DNA of 64,000 nucleotides from an uncultured Massilimicrobiota sp. (GTDB lineage: Bacteria; Bacillota_I; Bacilli_A; Erysipelotrichales; Coprobacillaceae): assembly GCA_944325245.1 (NCBI GenBank), contig CALUZM010000004.1, forward strand, positions 1 to 64,000, read 5' to 3'. Made by a program: the position numbers and the translations under genes. The notes under the pieces are model-generated. The model did not search any database, was not told where the DNA came from, and worked only from the letters and a program-made list of their open reading frames with translations. Positions 17,885 to 26,486 of this stretch are shown here, one piece after another; position 1 is the stretch's first letter, and the number at the start of each line of letters is the position of its first letter.

Positions 17885-19463
17885 AATAAGATTACAAGGT
17901 ATTTTATTAAGACAAACAACAAGTTCTAAGAAAAAAGGAAGTAGTGTTGGGAAATTTATTTTATATGGTTTATTGTTTGCTTATATAGGTGTTGTGTTTA
18001 TTGGTATGTTTGGTATGATGTTCTATACTGTGATAGAACCTCTTCAAATGATGGGTATTGAATGGCTCTATTTTGCTTTAATGGCTTTATTTATCGTTGT
18101 GTTTTGTTTTATTGGAAGTATCTTTTTAACGCACCATGAAATCTATGAAGCCAAAGATAATGAGTTATTACTCTCTATGCCAATCAAAAATAGAGATGTC
18201 TTATTAAGTCGAGTTTTTACAATTTTGATTTTAAATTATGTATACGAAACACTTATTGCTTTACCTGCATTTTATATTTATATCACAAATGTCGGTATGA
18301 ATTTGATTGAAATTCTTATGTTTATTGGTGTTTGTTTGACATTACCATTATTTGTATTAGCTATATCTTGTTTATTTAGCTGGATATTAGCACATGTGCT
18401 TGTAAAGATTCATCGTTTTAAAACAATAATCTCTGTTGTTTTATTTGTAGGAGCATTTGGTTTATATATGTATGCAGTGAATTCTATTCAAACATATATG
18501 ACATGGCTCTTAGAAAACGGAAAGACAATAGCAGAAGCTATTGAAAGTTCAATGTTTCCACTGTATCATTTGAGTCTGGCATTAAGTGAAGGCAATGTGA
18601 TAAGCTTTATCATTTATTTGTTATGTGCAGTGATTCCATTTGTGATTGCTATTTATATTCTTTCTGTTAATTTCATTAAAATGGCCACAACAAAACCTAA
18701 AGTCAAAAAGGCAATTTATAAAGCGAAACCAATGAAACAGAATTCTTTATTTAAAGCCTTAATTATAAGAGAAGTGAAACATTTTACATCTAATGCCATG
18801 GTTATGCTCAATGGAGCGATGGGAATTGTTTTATGTGTCATTGCAGCTGTCTTTATTCTTTTTTACAAGGATGAAGTTCATATGATTATAACGCAATTGC
18901 CTCAAATTAGAGAATTTGTAACACCAATTCTTTGCATAATTGTGATTGGAACATCATCATTAAATATGATTAGTGCTTCCTCTATATCATTAGAAGGTGA
19001 TCGTTTTTGGATTATCAAATCATTACCTATTGCATCTAAAGATATTTTAAATGCCAAATTAGCAATGCATTTCTTGTTATGCGTACCAGCAGGACTTTTA
19101 TTATCATTAGTTTTGATTTTTGTGACAGGAATAGGCTTGTTTGATAGTCTTATTGTATTAGTTGTTCCAATATTGTTTACATTATTAATTGATTTCTTAG
19201 GTTTAATTTTAAACTTATGGAGACCTAAGTTTGACTGGGTTAATGAGACAGTTTGTGTTAAACAAAGTTTACCAGTAACACTTACCATGTTTATTTCTAT
19301 GGGTATAGCTATTTTGTTAGTGATGGTTTATGCTATGTTATTAGTAGATATCATGTCTATTACAGTGTATATGTATAGTGTGATTGTTGCCGTTATTATC
19401 ATAGATGTTGTTCTCTATAACATGATTCATACCTGGGGTATACAACAATTTGAACGTATTTAA
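17865..19463 (+). CDS. ABC transporter permease (large, ABC-2-like)
   Basis: 532 residues, roughly twelve hydrophobic helices in two halves joined by a basic loop near residues 275-300 (KPKVKKAIYKAKPMKQ). It lacks a periplasmic MacB domain, so it is an ABC-2 type export permease. ATG 17865 is chosen since GGAGG at 17851 is 9 nt away; an in-frame ATG at 17835 has no ribosome site. Translationally coupled to the ATPase gene. Confidence 0.88.
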   Translation: MLKTLIKIRLQGILLRQTTSSKKKGSSVGKFILYGLLFAYIGVVFIGMFGMMFYTVIEPLQMMGIEWLYFALMALFIVVFCFIGSIFLTHHEIYEAKDNELLLSMPIKNRDVLLSRVFTILILNYVYETLIALPAFYIYITNVGMNLIEILMFIGVCLTLPLFVLAISCLFSWILAHVLVKIHRFKTIISVVLFVGAFGLYMYAVNSIQTYMTWLLENGKTIAEAIESSMFPLYHLSLALSEGNVISFIIYLLCAVIPFVIAIYILSVNFIKMATTKPKVKKAIYKAKPMKQNSLFKALIIREVKHFTSNAMVMLNGAMGIVLCVIAAVFILFYKDEVHMIITQLPQIREFVTPILCIIVIGTSSLNMISASSISLEGDRFWIIKSLPIASKDILNAKLAMHFLLCVPAGLLLSLVLIFVTGIGLFDSLIVLVVPILFTLLIDFLGLILNLWRPKFDWVNETVCVKQSLPVTLTMFISMGIAILLVMVYAMLLVDIMSITVYMYSVIVAVIIIDVVLYNMIHTWGIQQFERI

Positions 19464-19491
19464 AAGCTCTTTTGAATAAAAGAGCTTTTTA
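19462..19491 (+). terminator. terminator of the ABC operon
   Basis: Perfect stem AAAAGCTCTTTT/AAAAGAGCTTTT with loop GAAT. Confidence 0.85.
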
Positions 19492-19536
19492 CATATTTAT
19501 AATTAGTGTATAATAAGAAAAAGTGAGTGATGTCAT

Positions 19537-20328
19537 ATGTTTAATTTAATGATTATTTTATCGTCAATGATTAATAGTGAACCTTTTGGAAGTAATAATT
19601 ATAAAATTGCTAAATATATTATTGAAAACATAGAAGATTTAGAAGATTGTTCAGTATCCCAACTGGCCAAAAATTGCTATGTCTCTAATTCAAGTATTTC
19701 TAGATTTTGTAGAGATATAGGGATGAGTGATTTTAACGCACTTAAAAACCAAATTGCGAAATTTGGTGTCAGTCATGAAACAATGAAAGAAAAATATGAA
19801 TTTAAAGATTATGATTCCAATCAACCAATGAAATCTTATATAAAGAGTGTTATAGAAAACTTAAAACTTGTTTTGCTGAGTGTAGATGAAGAATCTATTC
19901 AAAAACTTGTCAAGGATATTTCACAATATCATAAAGTTGCGGCTTTTGGTTATCGTCAATCAGAGAATGTGGCTTTGAATTTACAATATGATTTACAGAC
20001 GAGTGGTAAACATATATTTACATGTATTAAATTTATAGAACAGGCGGAATATATGGAACATGCTAATCAGGATCATTTGATCATTATCTTTTCTGATACG
20101 GGTACTTATTTTGAGCGTGTTTTTGAACGTACAAAACCTTTTAAAAATGTAAAAACAAAACCTAAGATTTATATGATTACATCAAATCGAGATTTAAAGA
20201 TTCATTATGTAGATGAATACATTTATTATCATAGTCGTCATGATTATGCTAGTCATCCATATCCTTTGATGGTTATATCAGATGTTATATGTGTTGAATA
20301 TGCGCACATGAAAAAGATACCTCATTAA
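19537..20328 (+). CDS. RpiR/MurR-family transcriptional regulator
   Basis: 263 residues. N-terminal HTH of the RpiR type (about 1-75; SVSQLAKNCYVSNSSISRFCRDIG) followed by a SIS sugar-phosphate-binding domain (about 105-240; AAFGYRQSENVAL, LIIIFSDTGTY). Such proteins sense phosphosugars. It faces a PTS EIIC gene convergently and lies near a NagB-like enzyme, so it probably regulates these; inference from context. Confidence 0.85.
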   Translation: MFNLMIILSSMINSEPFGSNNYKIAKYIIENIEDLEDCSVSQLAKNCYVSNSSISRFCRDIGMSDFNALKNQIAKFGVSHETMKEKYEFKDYDSNQPMKSYIKSVIENLKLVLLSVDEESIQKLVKDISQYHKVAAFGYRQSENVALNLQYDLQTSGKHIFTCIKFIEQAEYMEHANQDHLIIIFSDTGTYFERVFERTKPFKNVKTKPKIYMITSNRDLKIHYVDEYIYYHSRHDYASHPYPLMVISDVICVEYAHMKKIPH

Positions 20329-20331
20329 TTT

Positions 20332-20370
20332 TAAGATGCTTTTGCCTTGATGAAGTATCTTTTTTTTACT
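20332..20370 (+). terminator. terminator after the RpiR gene
   Basis: Stem AAGATGCTT/AAGTATCTT with one G-T pair, then T7. Confidence 0.65.
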
Positions 20371-20419
20371 GATTATTGATGATAAATCATAGATGTGTGT
20401 GAGTTTATTCTCTATCTTC

Positions 20420-21784
20420 TTAATCAGTTGCTGTTTCTTCTTCTAATTTTTGTTTTTCTGTTAATTTAAAGAATGGATAATATAAAGCTATATCAATAAT
20501 GATTAAGACTATAACCATAATACCAGCTTTGATATCCATACATCCAAGAGCTGCTCCCAAAGGTGCAGGTGTTGTCCATGGTGTTTCAATAACTCCTTTT
20601 CCAACAATATGGAATGCCATACAGCTGTATGCAATGATGGAATTGACCACTGGAACAAAAATAAATGGGATCATCATTAATGGATTTAATACCATTGGTA
20701 ATCCAAAGATAATAGGTTCATTAATATTGAAAATAGCAGGACCAATAGATAATTTTCCAAGCGTTTTTAATTCAACAGATTTAGATCTTAGTAAAAGGAT
20801 ACATAGACCTAATGTTGAACCTCCACCACCCAAAGTAATAACATATGACCAGAATGGTTGTGTAAAGAAATGAACGATTGGTTCATTATTGGAAAAGGCA
20901 GTAATATTTTCAATAAGATACATATTCTGGAATGGTAATCTGATTGGTTGCGTAATACTTGCACCATGTAATCCAAAGAACCAGAATACTTGTGAAAGAA
21001 TAGTGATCAAGCAAATACCAACCAGTGAATCTAGTCCAGAAATAGCCGGAGCTAAAATTGTCATAATTGTACTTGGTAATAATTCTCCACTAAAACTTTG
21101 AATTCCTAAAGAGATTGCATAGAAAATAATGACACAAACAAATAATGGCATAATAGCATCAAATGAAGAAGCAATTGCAGGTGGAACACCTTCTGGCATC
21201 TTGAAACGAATGTCTTTCTTCAACATGAAATGCATAATCTCAACGCAGCCTATAGATACGAGAATAGCAGTAAATATTCCTTTGGCATCTAGATATGTGG
21301 TAGGAATATACATGCTTGCAGAAGCAAGTATCTCTTCAGCAGTGGTACCTTCAGTGATGGCTGATGCTGCAACAGCAGATATAGATGGTGCACTCACAAT
21401 TAAAAAAACAGCAGTTGATACAACAGCAGCGTTTAATGTTGGCATATCATATCTTTTAGCAAGATGATATGAAATTGAAAATGCGATGAAAAGTCCCATT
21501 AATGCCATTGTCATATTATATGGAACTTGGAGAGCTACTTTATAAGTTTGAGCCCAATTGTACCACCCCATTAACATATCAGTGAAAAATCCCCACTGAG
21601 GTAATGTATCTGGAGTAAATGGTGGTGTAGAAATAATTAAGCAAACACCGCCTAAAATAGATAGCGGGATAGCGACGACCATACCATCACGAATAGCACC
21701 AAGATGTCTTTGATTTCCAAGCTTTGTAGCGATAGGCATTAGTGTGCGTTCCGCTAAATCATTAAATTTTTCCATGATATTCAT
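20420..21784 (-). CDS. PTS EIIC permease, lactose/cellobiose family
   Basis: 454 residues, about ten membrane helices, beginning MNIMEKFNDLAERTLMPIA as in CelB-type EIIC subunits and containing the NINEPIIFGLP and FFGLHG motifs typical of this family. It imports a beta-glucoside or chitobiose-like sugar. No EIIA or EIIB gene is adjacent, so it must borrow them from elsewhere. ATG 21784 is chosen because AAGGAGG lies 7 nt upstream; the open frame continues further but without a ribosome site. Divergent from the NagB-like gene across a cre site. Confidence 0.9.
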   Translation of the reverse strand: MNIMEKFNDLAERTLMPIATKLGNQRHLGAIRDGMVVAIPLSILGGVCLIISTPPFTPDTLPQWGFFTDMLMGWYNWAQTYKVALQVPYNMTMALMGLFIAFSISYHLAKRYDMPTLNAAVVSTAVFLIVSAPSISAVAASAITEGTTAEEILASASMYIPTTYLDAKGIFTAILVSIGCVEIMHFMLKKDIRFKMPEGVPPAIASSFDAIMPLFVCVIIFYAISLGIQSFSGELLPSTIMTILAPAISGLDSLVGICLITILSQVFWFFGLHGASITQPIRLPFQNMYLIENITAFSNNEPIVHFFTQPFWSYVITLGGGGSTLGLCILLLRSKSVELKTLGKLSIGPAIFNINEPIIFGLPMVLNPLMMIPFIFVPVVNSIIAYSCMAFHIVGKGVIETPWTTPAPLGAALGCMDIKAGIMVIVLIIIDIALYYPFFKLTEKQKLEEETATD

Positions 21785-21917
21785 AGAATTTCCTCCTTTC
21801 TTAAAGCTATTATAGAGAGAGATTAAAAACGCAAACAATACAATTCCAAATAATAGAAAAAAATACCAAATTGTGGAAAAGTGTTGTTTTATAGAAAGTA
21901 ATATTATAAAATAACTA

Positions 21918-21931
21918 TTTAAGCGTTTACA
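21918..21931. promoter_or_regulatory. cre (CcpA) site in the divergent EIIC / NagB-like promoter region
   Basis: TTTAAGCGTTTACA matches the cre consensus TGWNANCGNTNWCA at all but one defined position and sits between the two divergent start regions, predicting glucose repression of both. Confidence 0.65.
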
Positions 21932-21970
21932 CAGGTGAGTATTATGATACAAAAAAATTATTAAATCATC

Positions 21971-21998
21971 TTGACAGAGCAAACTATACCTTTATAAT
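21971..21998 (+). promoter_or_regulatory. promoter of the NagB-like gene
   Basis: Consensus TTGACA, 16 nt, TATAAT. Confidence 0.8.
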
Positions 21999-22067
21999 GA
22001 AATGTGTGTGAGTTATATTCTCTTTCTATTGATGATAAACAAGAAAATGAAATCAAGGAGAAAGAGT

Positions 22068-22790
22068 ATGAAATTAATTATTGAAGAAAATGAACAAAAA
22101 ATGAGTGAAAGTGCAATGCACATTCTTTTAGGAGCAATGATGCAAGATAAACGCGTTAATATTTCATTAACAAGTGGTCGTTCTCCAAAAACTTTGTATC
22201 AGATGATGATTCCTGAAGTGAAAGATCAAGAGAAATTCAAAGATGTTGAATATTATCTTTTTGATGAAGCACCATACATCAATGAAGATAAACCTGGTCC
22301 AAACTGGACAGAAATGCAGGAATTATTCTTTAAGGATGCACATATCCCTGATGAAAAAATCCATATTACGACAATGGATAACTGGGAAACGTATGATCAG
22401 GAAATACGTGATGCAGGTGGCATTGATGTTATGCTTATTGGTTTAGGTTTTGATGGACATTTTTGTAGTAATTGTCCTAGGTGTACACCTATGGATAGTT
22501 ATACTTACAAGATGGATAGAAAAACAAAAAATGCTGTTAATCCAGGTTATCCAGAAAAACCAGATCTACCATATACATTAACTATGGGGCCAAAAAGTTT
22601 AATGCGTGTTAAACATTTGGTTATGATTGTTAATGGAAAGCACAAAGCAGAAATTTTAAAACAGGTACTAGATTCACCAATTACTGATGAATTACCTGCA
22701 ACAGTTTTAAAATTGCATCCAAACTTTACTGTTATTTGTGATAAAGATGCTGCATCTTTATTGAATATGGAAGATTATAAGAGACTTTAA
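22068..22790 (+). CDS. NagB/6-phosphogluconolactonase-family enzyme
   Basis: 240 residues. The fold is recognisable from SLTSGRSPKTLYQMM, YYLFDEAPY, MLIGLGFDGHFCSN and TLTMGPKSLMRVKHL. Canonical glucosamine-6-phosphate deaminase has GxGxDGHIAFNEP; here the same loop reads GFDGHFCSNCPRC, so it belongs to a divergent isomerase/deaminase subgroup like E. coli YieK. It likely acts on the sugar phosphate made by the neighbouring PTS. ATG 22068 follows AAGGAGAAAGAGT; the upstream in-frame ATG at 22002 lies close to the -10 box and is rejected. Confidence 0.8.
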   Translation: MKLIIEENEQKMSESAMHILLGAMMQDKRVNISLTSGRSPKTLYQMMIPEVKDQEKFKDVEYYLFDEAPYINEDKPGPNWTEMQELFFKDAHIPDEKIHITTMDNWETYDQEIRDAGGIDVMLIGLGFDGHFCSNCPRCTPMDSYTYKMDRKTKNAVNPGYPEKPDLPYTLTMGPKSLMRVKHLVMIVNGKHKAEILKQVLDSPITDELPATVLKLHPNFTVICDKDAASLLNMEDYKRL

Positions 22791-22820
22791 GATAGTGAAA
22801 TTTCACTATCTTTACTTTTT
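22791..22820 (+). terminator. terminator after the NagB-like gene
   Basis: Perfect 10-bp stem GATAGTGAAA/TTTCACTATC, then TTTACTTTTTT. Confidence 0.8.
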
Positions 22821-22838
22821 TAAGGAGTTTAGTAAGTT

Positions 22839-23429
22839 ATGTCAAAGAAAAAGAATAGAAATCAAAGGACGAAAAAGCATAAAATTTCTCAATATGATGT
22901 AATTCATGTGAGAATGAAACGCCTTTTTGCGATGATTATTGATTGGTATATTGCTCAAATGATTGCTGTTATACCAGTGACTTTTTATTTTCGCAGGGGC
23001 AATAGTTTAAAGCCAGAGATGTTTCAATTGGAAAATTATGATTTTCAGATAGGATTGTTTTTAGGAATATTTGGAATAGGAGTAGGTATATTGTATTATA
23101 TTGTGATTCCAATATGTTTATGGAGAGGACAGACTTTAGGTAAAAAAATTTGTAAAATAAGAATTGCTGATATTTCTGGTGGAAATGTCACACCATTAGC
23201 TATTGTCAAAAGAGAATTGATTGGATCAACATTTTTAGAAGGTGGAATCATTATTATAGCTGTATATATGCGACGTTTACTACCTTTATTTGGATTGTCA
23301 ATATTGGTTGATCCATGGAAATATCTTGCTTATGCATTAACGCTGGCGTCTATTATCTATGCATTTTTTCAACCATTATCACAATCATTTCATGATAAAC
23401 TAGCACATACTATTGTTATTGAAAAATAA
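22839..23429 (+). CDS. RDD-family membrane protein
   Basis: 196 residues. A very basic N-terminus (SKKKNRNQRTKKHK) precedes RDD-domain features: RLFAMIIDWYIAQ in helix 1, then RGQTLGKKICKIRI between helices 2 and 3, and a C-terminal QSFHDKLAHTIVI. Four or five helices. RDD proteins are poorly characterised; some are implicated in cation or compatible-solute transport. It marks the left border of the accessory island. Confidence 0.85.
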   Translation: MSKKKNRNQRTKKHKISQYDVIHVRMKRLFAMIIDWYIAQMIAVIPVTFYFRRGNSLKPEMFQLENYDFQIGLFLGIFGIGVGILYYIVIPICLWRGQTLGKKICKIRIADISGGNVTPLAIVKRELIGSTFLEGGIIIIAVYMRRLLPLFGLSILVDPWKYLAYALTLASIIYAFFQPLSQSFHDKLAHTIVIEK

Positions 23430-23496
23430 TAACAAGTCATATTATATCATTAAAGTATAATATATTTTTTATTTACTAAATAACAATACTTAAAAA

Positions 23497-23538
23497 GCAT
23501 GATTGATATTTGTATATATCAAATCATGTTTTTTTTAT
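23497..23538 (+). terminator. terminator at the left border of the island
   Basis: Bulged stem GCATGATTGATAT / ATATCAAATCATG followed by T8; it directly abuts the first GGGATA motif. Confidence 0.7.
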
Positions 23539-23568
23539 GGGATTTTTTTTAAACGATTATCTTATAAA
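23539..23568 (+). promoter_or_regulatory. island promoter motif, copy A
   Basis: GGGATT at 23539, exactly 18 nt, TATAAA at 23563, preceded by AT and followed by TTGAAAGGAGTG. It lies 95 nt before the small Cys-rich gene at 23664. See the separate finding on all five copies. Confidence 0.65.
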
Positions 23569-23663
23569 TTGAAAGGAGTGAAAAAAATCTAAGAACCTTG
23601 ATAATTGAATAAAGTGAGATATTTTTAGAGTCATTTTACTTTATAGATAAGGAGTGGATTAGT

Positions 23664-23885
23664 ATGAAAGAACAAATGTGTAAAAATTGTAATTATTCTA
23701 TTCAAGGATATGACAAAAAATATTTTTGTACAAATAATAATTATTATAGAGTCAATCCTAGAGCTCATTGTACTCAATATTTAGAAAAAGAAGACAAGCA
23801 AGATTTTTCACTTGCTTTTTATGAAGCTATATTTTTATTAGGAATTATTTTTGGAATTATACAGATTATAAATATGTTGATATAA
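23664..23885 (+). CDS. small Cys-rich protein with C-terminal membrane helix
   Basis: 73 residues. N-terminal metal-site-like cluster CKNCNYSIQGYDKKYFC, then YYRVNPRAHCTQY, is followed by a linker and one hydrophobic helix at about 51-73. Four or five cysteines suggest a small zinc knuckle on the cytosolic side of a tail-anchored protein. Ribosome site AAGGAGTGG is strong. It is a paralogue of the shorter product at 23981 (shared C-x2-C-N-Y ... C ... Pro ... C-x2-Tyr pattern). First gene of the island under motif A. Family not recognised. Confidence 0.65.
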   Translation: MKEQMCKNCNYSIQGYDKKYFCTNNNYYRVNPRAHCTQYLEKEDKQDFSLAFYEAIFLLGIIFGIIQIINMLI

Positions 23886-23980
23886 AGGATGGTGGTTAGA
23901 AAGAATGAGAATAAATATTAAAAAATGTATAGAAAGATTGAAGAAATATAAACAGTTTTACATAGTAGGAATAAATGAAT

Positions 23981-24130
23981 ATGACATGCCATGAAGAAAA
24001 AATATGTAAATGTTGTTGCAATTATAAACATGGACAAAAAGATTCGAGATGCCAATTATCAAAGAAACGTATTACACCCTATAACTTTTGTGAGTATTTC
24101 AAATATAATCCCTATCTAAAAAATAAATGA
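23981..24130 (+). CDS. small Cys-rich protein, paralogue lacking the membrane helix
   Basis: 49 residues (51 if the ATG at 23975 is used). The sequence carries CKCCCNYKHGQ, DSRCQLSKKRITP and FCEYFKYNP, giving the same spacing of Cys, Arg, Pro and Tyr as the 23664 product but ending before any membrane segment. AGGA at 23967 could serve either start. The surrounding 23886-24269 stretch otherwise holds only motif B and a leader hairpin. Function unknown; a zinc-binding partner or decoy of its membrane paralogue is possible. Confidence 0.5.
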   Translation: MTCHEEKICKCCCNYKHGQKDSRCQLSKKRITPYNFCEYFKYNPYLKNK

Positions 24131-24180
24131 AAGTTAATATTTTATGATACAAAATCACATGTTAATTATTTATACAAAAT

Positions 24181-24210
24181 GGGATATATTGAAAACAGTT
24201 GTCTTATGAA
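24181..24210 (+). promoter_or_regulatory. island promoter motif, copy B (core operon)
   Basis: GGGATA at 24181, exactly 18 nt, TATGAA at 24205, followed by TTAAAGGAGGTG. Between this and the ATG at 24270 lies a small hairpin AGACTG/CAGTCT (about 24232-24259). It is the only promoter-like signal before the eight-gene operon. Confidence 0.65.
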
Positions 24211-24269
24211 TTAAAGGAGGTGTGATGAAATAGACTGGAATGTTTATAATAATCAGTCTTTGAACAATT

Positions 24270-25835
24270 ATGAGTATTATTGTATTTATTATTTCAATTA
24301 TCTTTTTAGTATTTTTTATTATACTGATGTTTGATTTTATAAATAGTTTAATAAATGCTTTAGCTATTTATATTCAAGCTGTTATTGAAAATATTCATTT
24401 TATCAATTATGAGTGGGTGAATAAAGATGGTGAACCAGTAAAGAGAAATTACTTCTTTGGACCTTGCTATCAACAATTAAAAGATATTATAGAGGAAGGA
24501 CATTTACTCATGAATGAAGATAGAAAGGAAAGATTAAGAAAAATTGATGAAAAATCAGATTGCGATTCTTTCTTTGGATCAGTAAGATATATTGCTGGTT
24601 TTGCGATTGTTCCAGAAATGATATTTCTAGATCTTGCTTTGACTTTATTAATGATCTGTATTTTAGGAGGTTCATGTTTCATTATTCAAAGTCTTATATT
24701 TATACTCTATATGATTATGAGAATCATTGATCAATTTTATTATATCTTCAAAGATATAAATAATGATTGTCCACAATGTAAAAAACAATTTTTAATTCCT
24801 GCATATATTTGTCCGCATTGCCATAGGTTACATAAAAAACTTGTTCCTGGAATTTATGGAATATTACATCATAAATGTGAATGTGGCGAATTGCTACCTT
24901 CAACATTTTTTACAGGAAGAAATCATTTGGATGCATATTGCCCATATTGTGAAGAAAGATTACATGTGACAGGAACAAAATCGGTTCTTATTCAGCTTGT
25001 AGGAGCTCCTAATACAGGAAAAACTGTTTTTCTTGCAAGTTATTTCCATGAGTTTTTTGAGAAGATAAAACAAAATAAAAATATTACACATACAATGAAT
25101 CAACATGAAAAATCCCAATTCCAAGAATTAGAACAATATTTTCAAGGTTTATTGCCTGATGCAACAACAGATTTCAATTCAAAATTATATTCTTGTATTG
25201 TATCGGGAAATGGTATAGAGCCGCAAAGAAAATTTGGTATGTATGATATTGGTGGAGAAATATTTGGGTTTACAAATAACAGTCATGAAATAGTACAAGA
25301 GCAATTGAAATATTGTAATGGAATTATTTTGCTAATAGATCCTTTGTCTAGTTATTTATTTCGACAAGAATGTATAAATGATGGAATTGATATTAAAAAT
25401 TATTGTCAAATGGAAGGAGAAGAAGCGACAACAAACTTTATTAACTATTTAATATCCATAAATGCTTTACAGCTAAATAAAAAATCTCATAAACCATTAT
25501 CTATTGTTCTTACCAAAGCAGATATAAAAATCATAAAACAGAAGATAGGTCCAGCCAAAATCAAAGCTCTATATAGAAATAAATCTCATGCAGAGACTTA
25601 TGATCAGTTAAGAGATGAAATGATTATAGAATTTTTAAATGAATATGGTATGGGAAATATTGTTTCATTAATAGAAAATTATTTTACAAATGTACATTAT
25701 TTTTGTGTAAGTGCTATAGGACATGAACCTAATAGAGAAGTATTTCATCCATTTGGTATTCAAGAATGTGTAGAATGGATGATTAAAGAAACAGATTATC
25801 AATATTATAAGGCCATTAATAACAAGGAGGTCTAG
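24270..25835 (+). CDS. membrane-anchored zinc-ribbon P-loop GTPase
   Basis: 521 residues. A hydrophobic helix at about 3-25 and a pair at about 119-153 anchor it; residues about 168-232 form tandem zinc ribbons (CPQC, CPHC, CECG, CPYC). The GTPase domain follows: G1 GAPNTGKT at 245-252, G3 DIGGE, and G4 LTKADIK. The class looks like TRAFAC 'double-GTPase' (DO-GTPase) proteins associated with GAP1 in predicted conflict systems; that assignment is from memory. It heads the operon, 7 nt before the GrpE-like gene. The zinc ribbons and the second GTPase at 31757 suggest the two act as a pair, one at the membrane and one soluble. Confidence 0.7.
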   Translation: MSIIVFIISIIFLVFFIILMFDFINSLINALAIYIQAVIENIHFINYEWVNKDGEPVKRNYFFGPCYQQLKDIIEEGHLLMNEDRKERLRKIDEKSDCDSFFGSVRYIAGFAIVPEMIFLDLALTLLMICILGGSCFIIQSLIFILYMIMRIIDQFYYIFKDINNDCPQCKKQFLIPAYICPHCHRLHKKLVPGIYGILHHKCECGELLPSTFFTGRNHLDAYCPYCEERLHVTGTKSVLIQLVGAPNTGKTVFLASYFHEFFEKIKQNKNITHTMNQHEKSQFQELEQYFQGLLPDATTDFNSKLYSCIVSGNGIEPQRKFGMYDIGGEIFGFTNNSHEIVQEQLKYCNGIILLIDPLSSYLFRQECINDGIDIKNYCQMEGEEATTNFINYLISINALQLNKKSHKPLSIVLTKADIKIIKQKIGPAKIKALYRNKSHAETYDQLRDEMIIEFLNEYGMGNIVSLIENYFTNVHYFCVSAIGHEPNREVFHPFGIQECVEWMIKETDYQYYKAINNKEV

Positions 25836-25841
25836 ATAGAC

Positions 25842-26486
25842 ATGGTATTAAAAAAACAACTCAACACAATCTTTGATGAATTAAATGGAGAAGAACATAG
25901 AGAAGATACAAAAGAACAATTCAATCAAAACAATACAGAATTAAAGATACAAGATGACATTAGAGAAATGATAAAAGAACTTAAAGAACAACAAAAACAT
26001 CTTGATAAAAAACTGACACAGACATTAAAAGAAAATTCTCTTTTTCAACAACAAGTTCGTACAAACATGGCTAAAGATATAGAAACACTTCAAAAGGAAC
26101 TTCTTGGAGAAAGAATGGATCCCATTCTCAAATCACTATCAGTTATTTATATAGAATATCAAGAACTATTTAAAAATGTTGAAGATGAAACTATAAAAAT
26201 AAATATTCATCATTTATTTGAATCATTAGTTGAAATTCTAGAAGAATATGGTTGCATATTACAAACAAGTCAAGTAGGAGATAAACGATCTCCACATTTA
26301 TCTAAAATTAGAAAAGTAATCGATACATCTGATCCTAACTTACATAATACTGTTGCTTATAGCTATAATCCTAGCATCTCAAAAGGACGAAAAGTTTTAT
26401 ATTATGAATTTATTGATACATATCGTTATAAACAACAAAAAGAGATTATTATAGAAAATTTTAAAGGAGAAGATGCAAATGAATAA
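25842..26486 (+). CDS. GrpE-like nucleotide-exchange factor
   Basis: 214 residues. A long charged coiled coil (about 30-95) leads into a helical/beta segment, with LGERMDPILKSLSVIYIEYQ, EDETIKINIHHLFESLVEILEEYG and a final basic strand region. Layout and size agree with GrpE (coiled-coil dimerisation stalk, four-helix bundle, beta-wing), though the GrpE signature is weak. Its position immediately before an Hsp70 gene, which it overlaps, strongly supports the role. Ribosome site AAGGAGG. It is not the housekeeping GrpE, which normally sits with hrcA and dnaK. Confidence 0.6.
   Translation: MVLKKQLNTIFDELNGEEHREDTKEQFNQNNTELKIQDDIREMIKELKEQQKHLDKKLTQTLKENSLFQQQVRTNMAKDIETLQKELLGERMDPILKSLSVIYIEYQELFKNVEDETIKINIHHLFESLVEILEEYGCILQTSQVGDKRSPHLSKIRKVIDTSDPNLHNTVAYSYNPSISKGRKVLYYEFIDTYRYKQQKEIIIENFKGEDANE

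Noticed and set aside
23905-23994. 29-residue ORF (starts MRINIKKCIERLKK) between the two Cys-rich genes
   Set aside because: Very short, overlaps the next gene's start, poor ribosome site; not separable from chance.
24224-24232. Minimal ORF ATG-AAA-TAG directly after AAAGGAGGTG of copy B
   Set aside because: The other motif copies have no matching start codon, so a start-stop leader is not supported.
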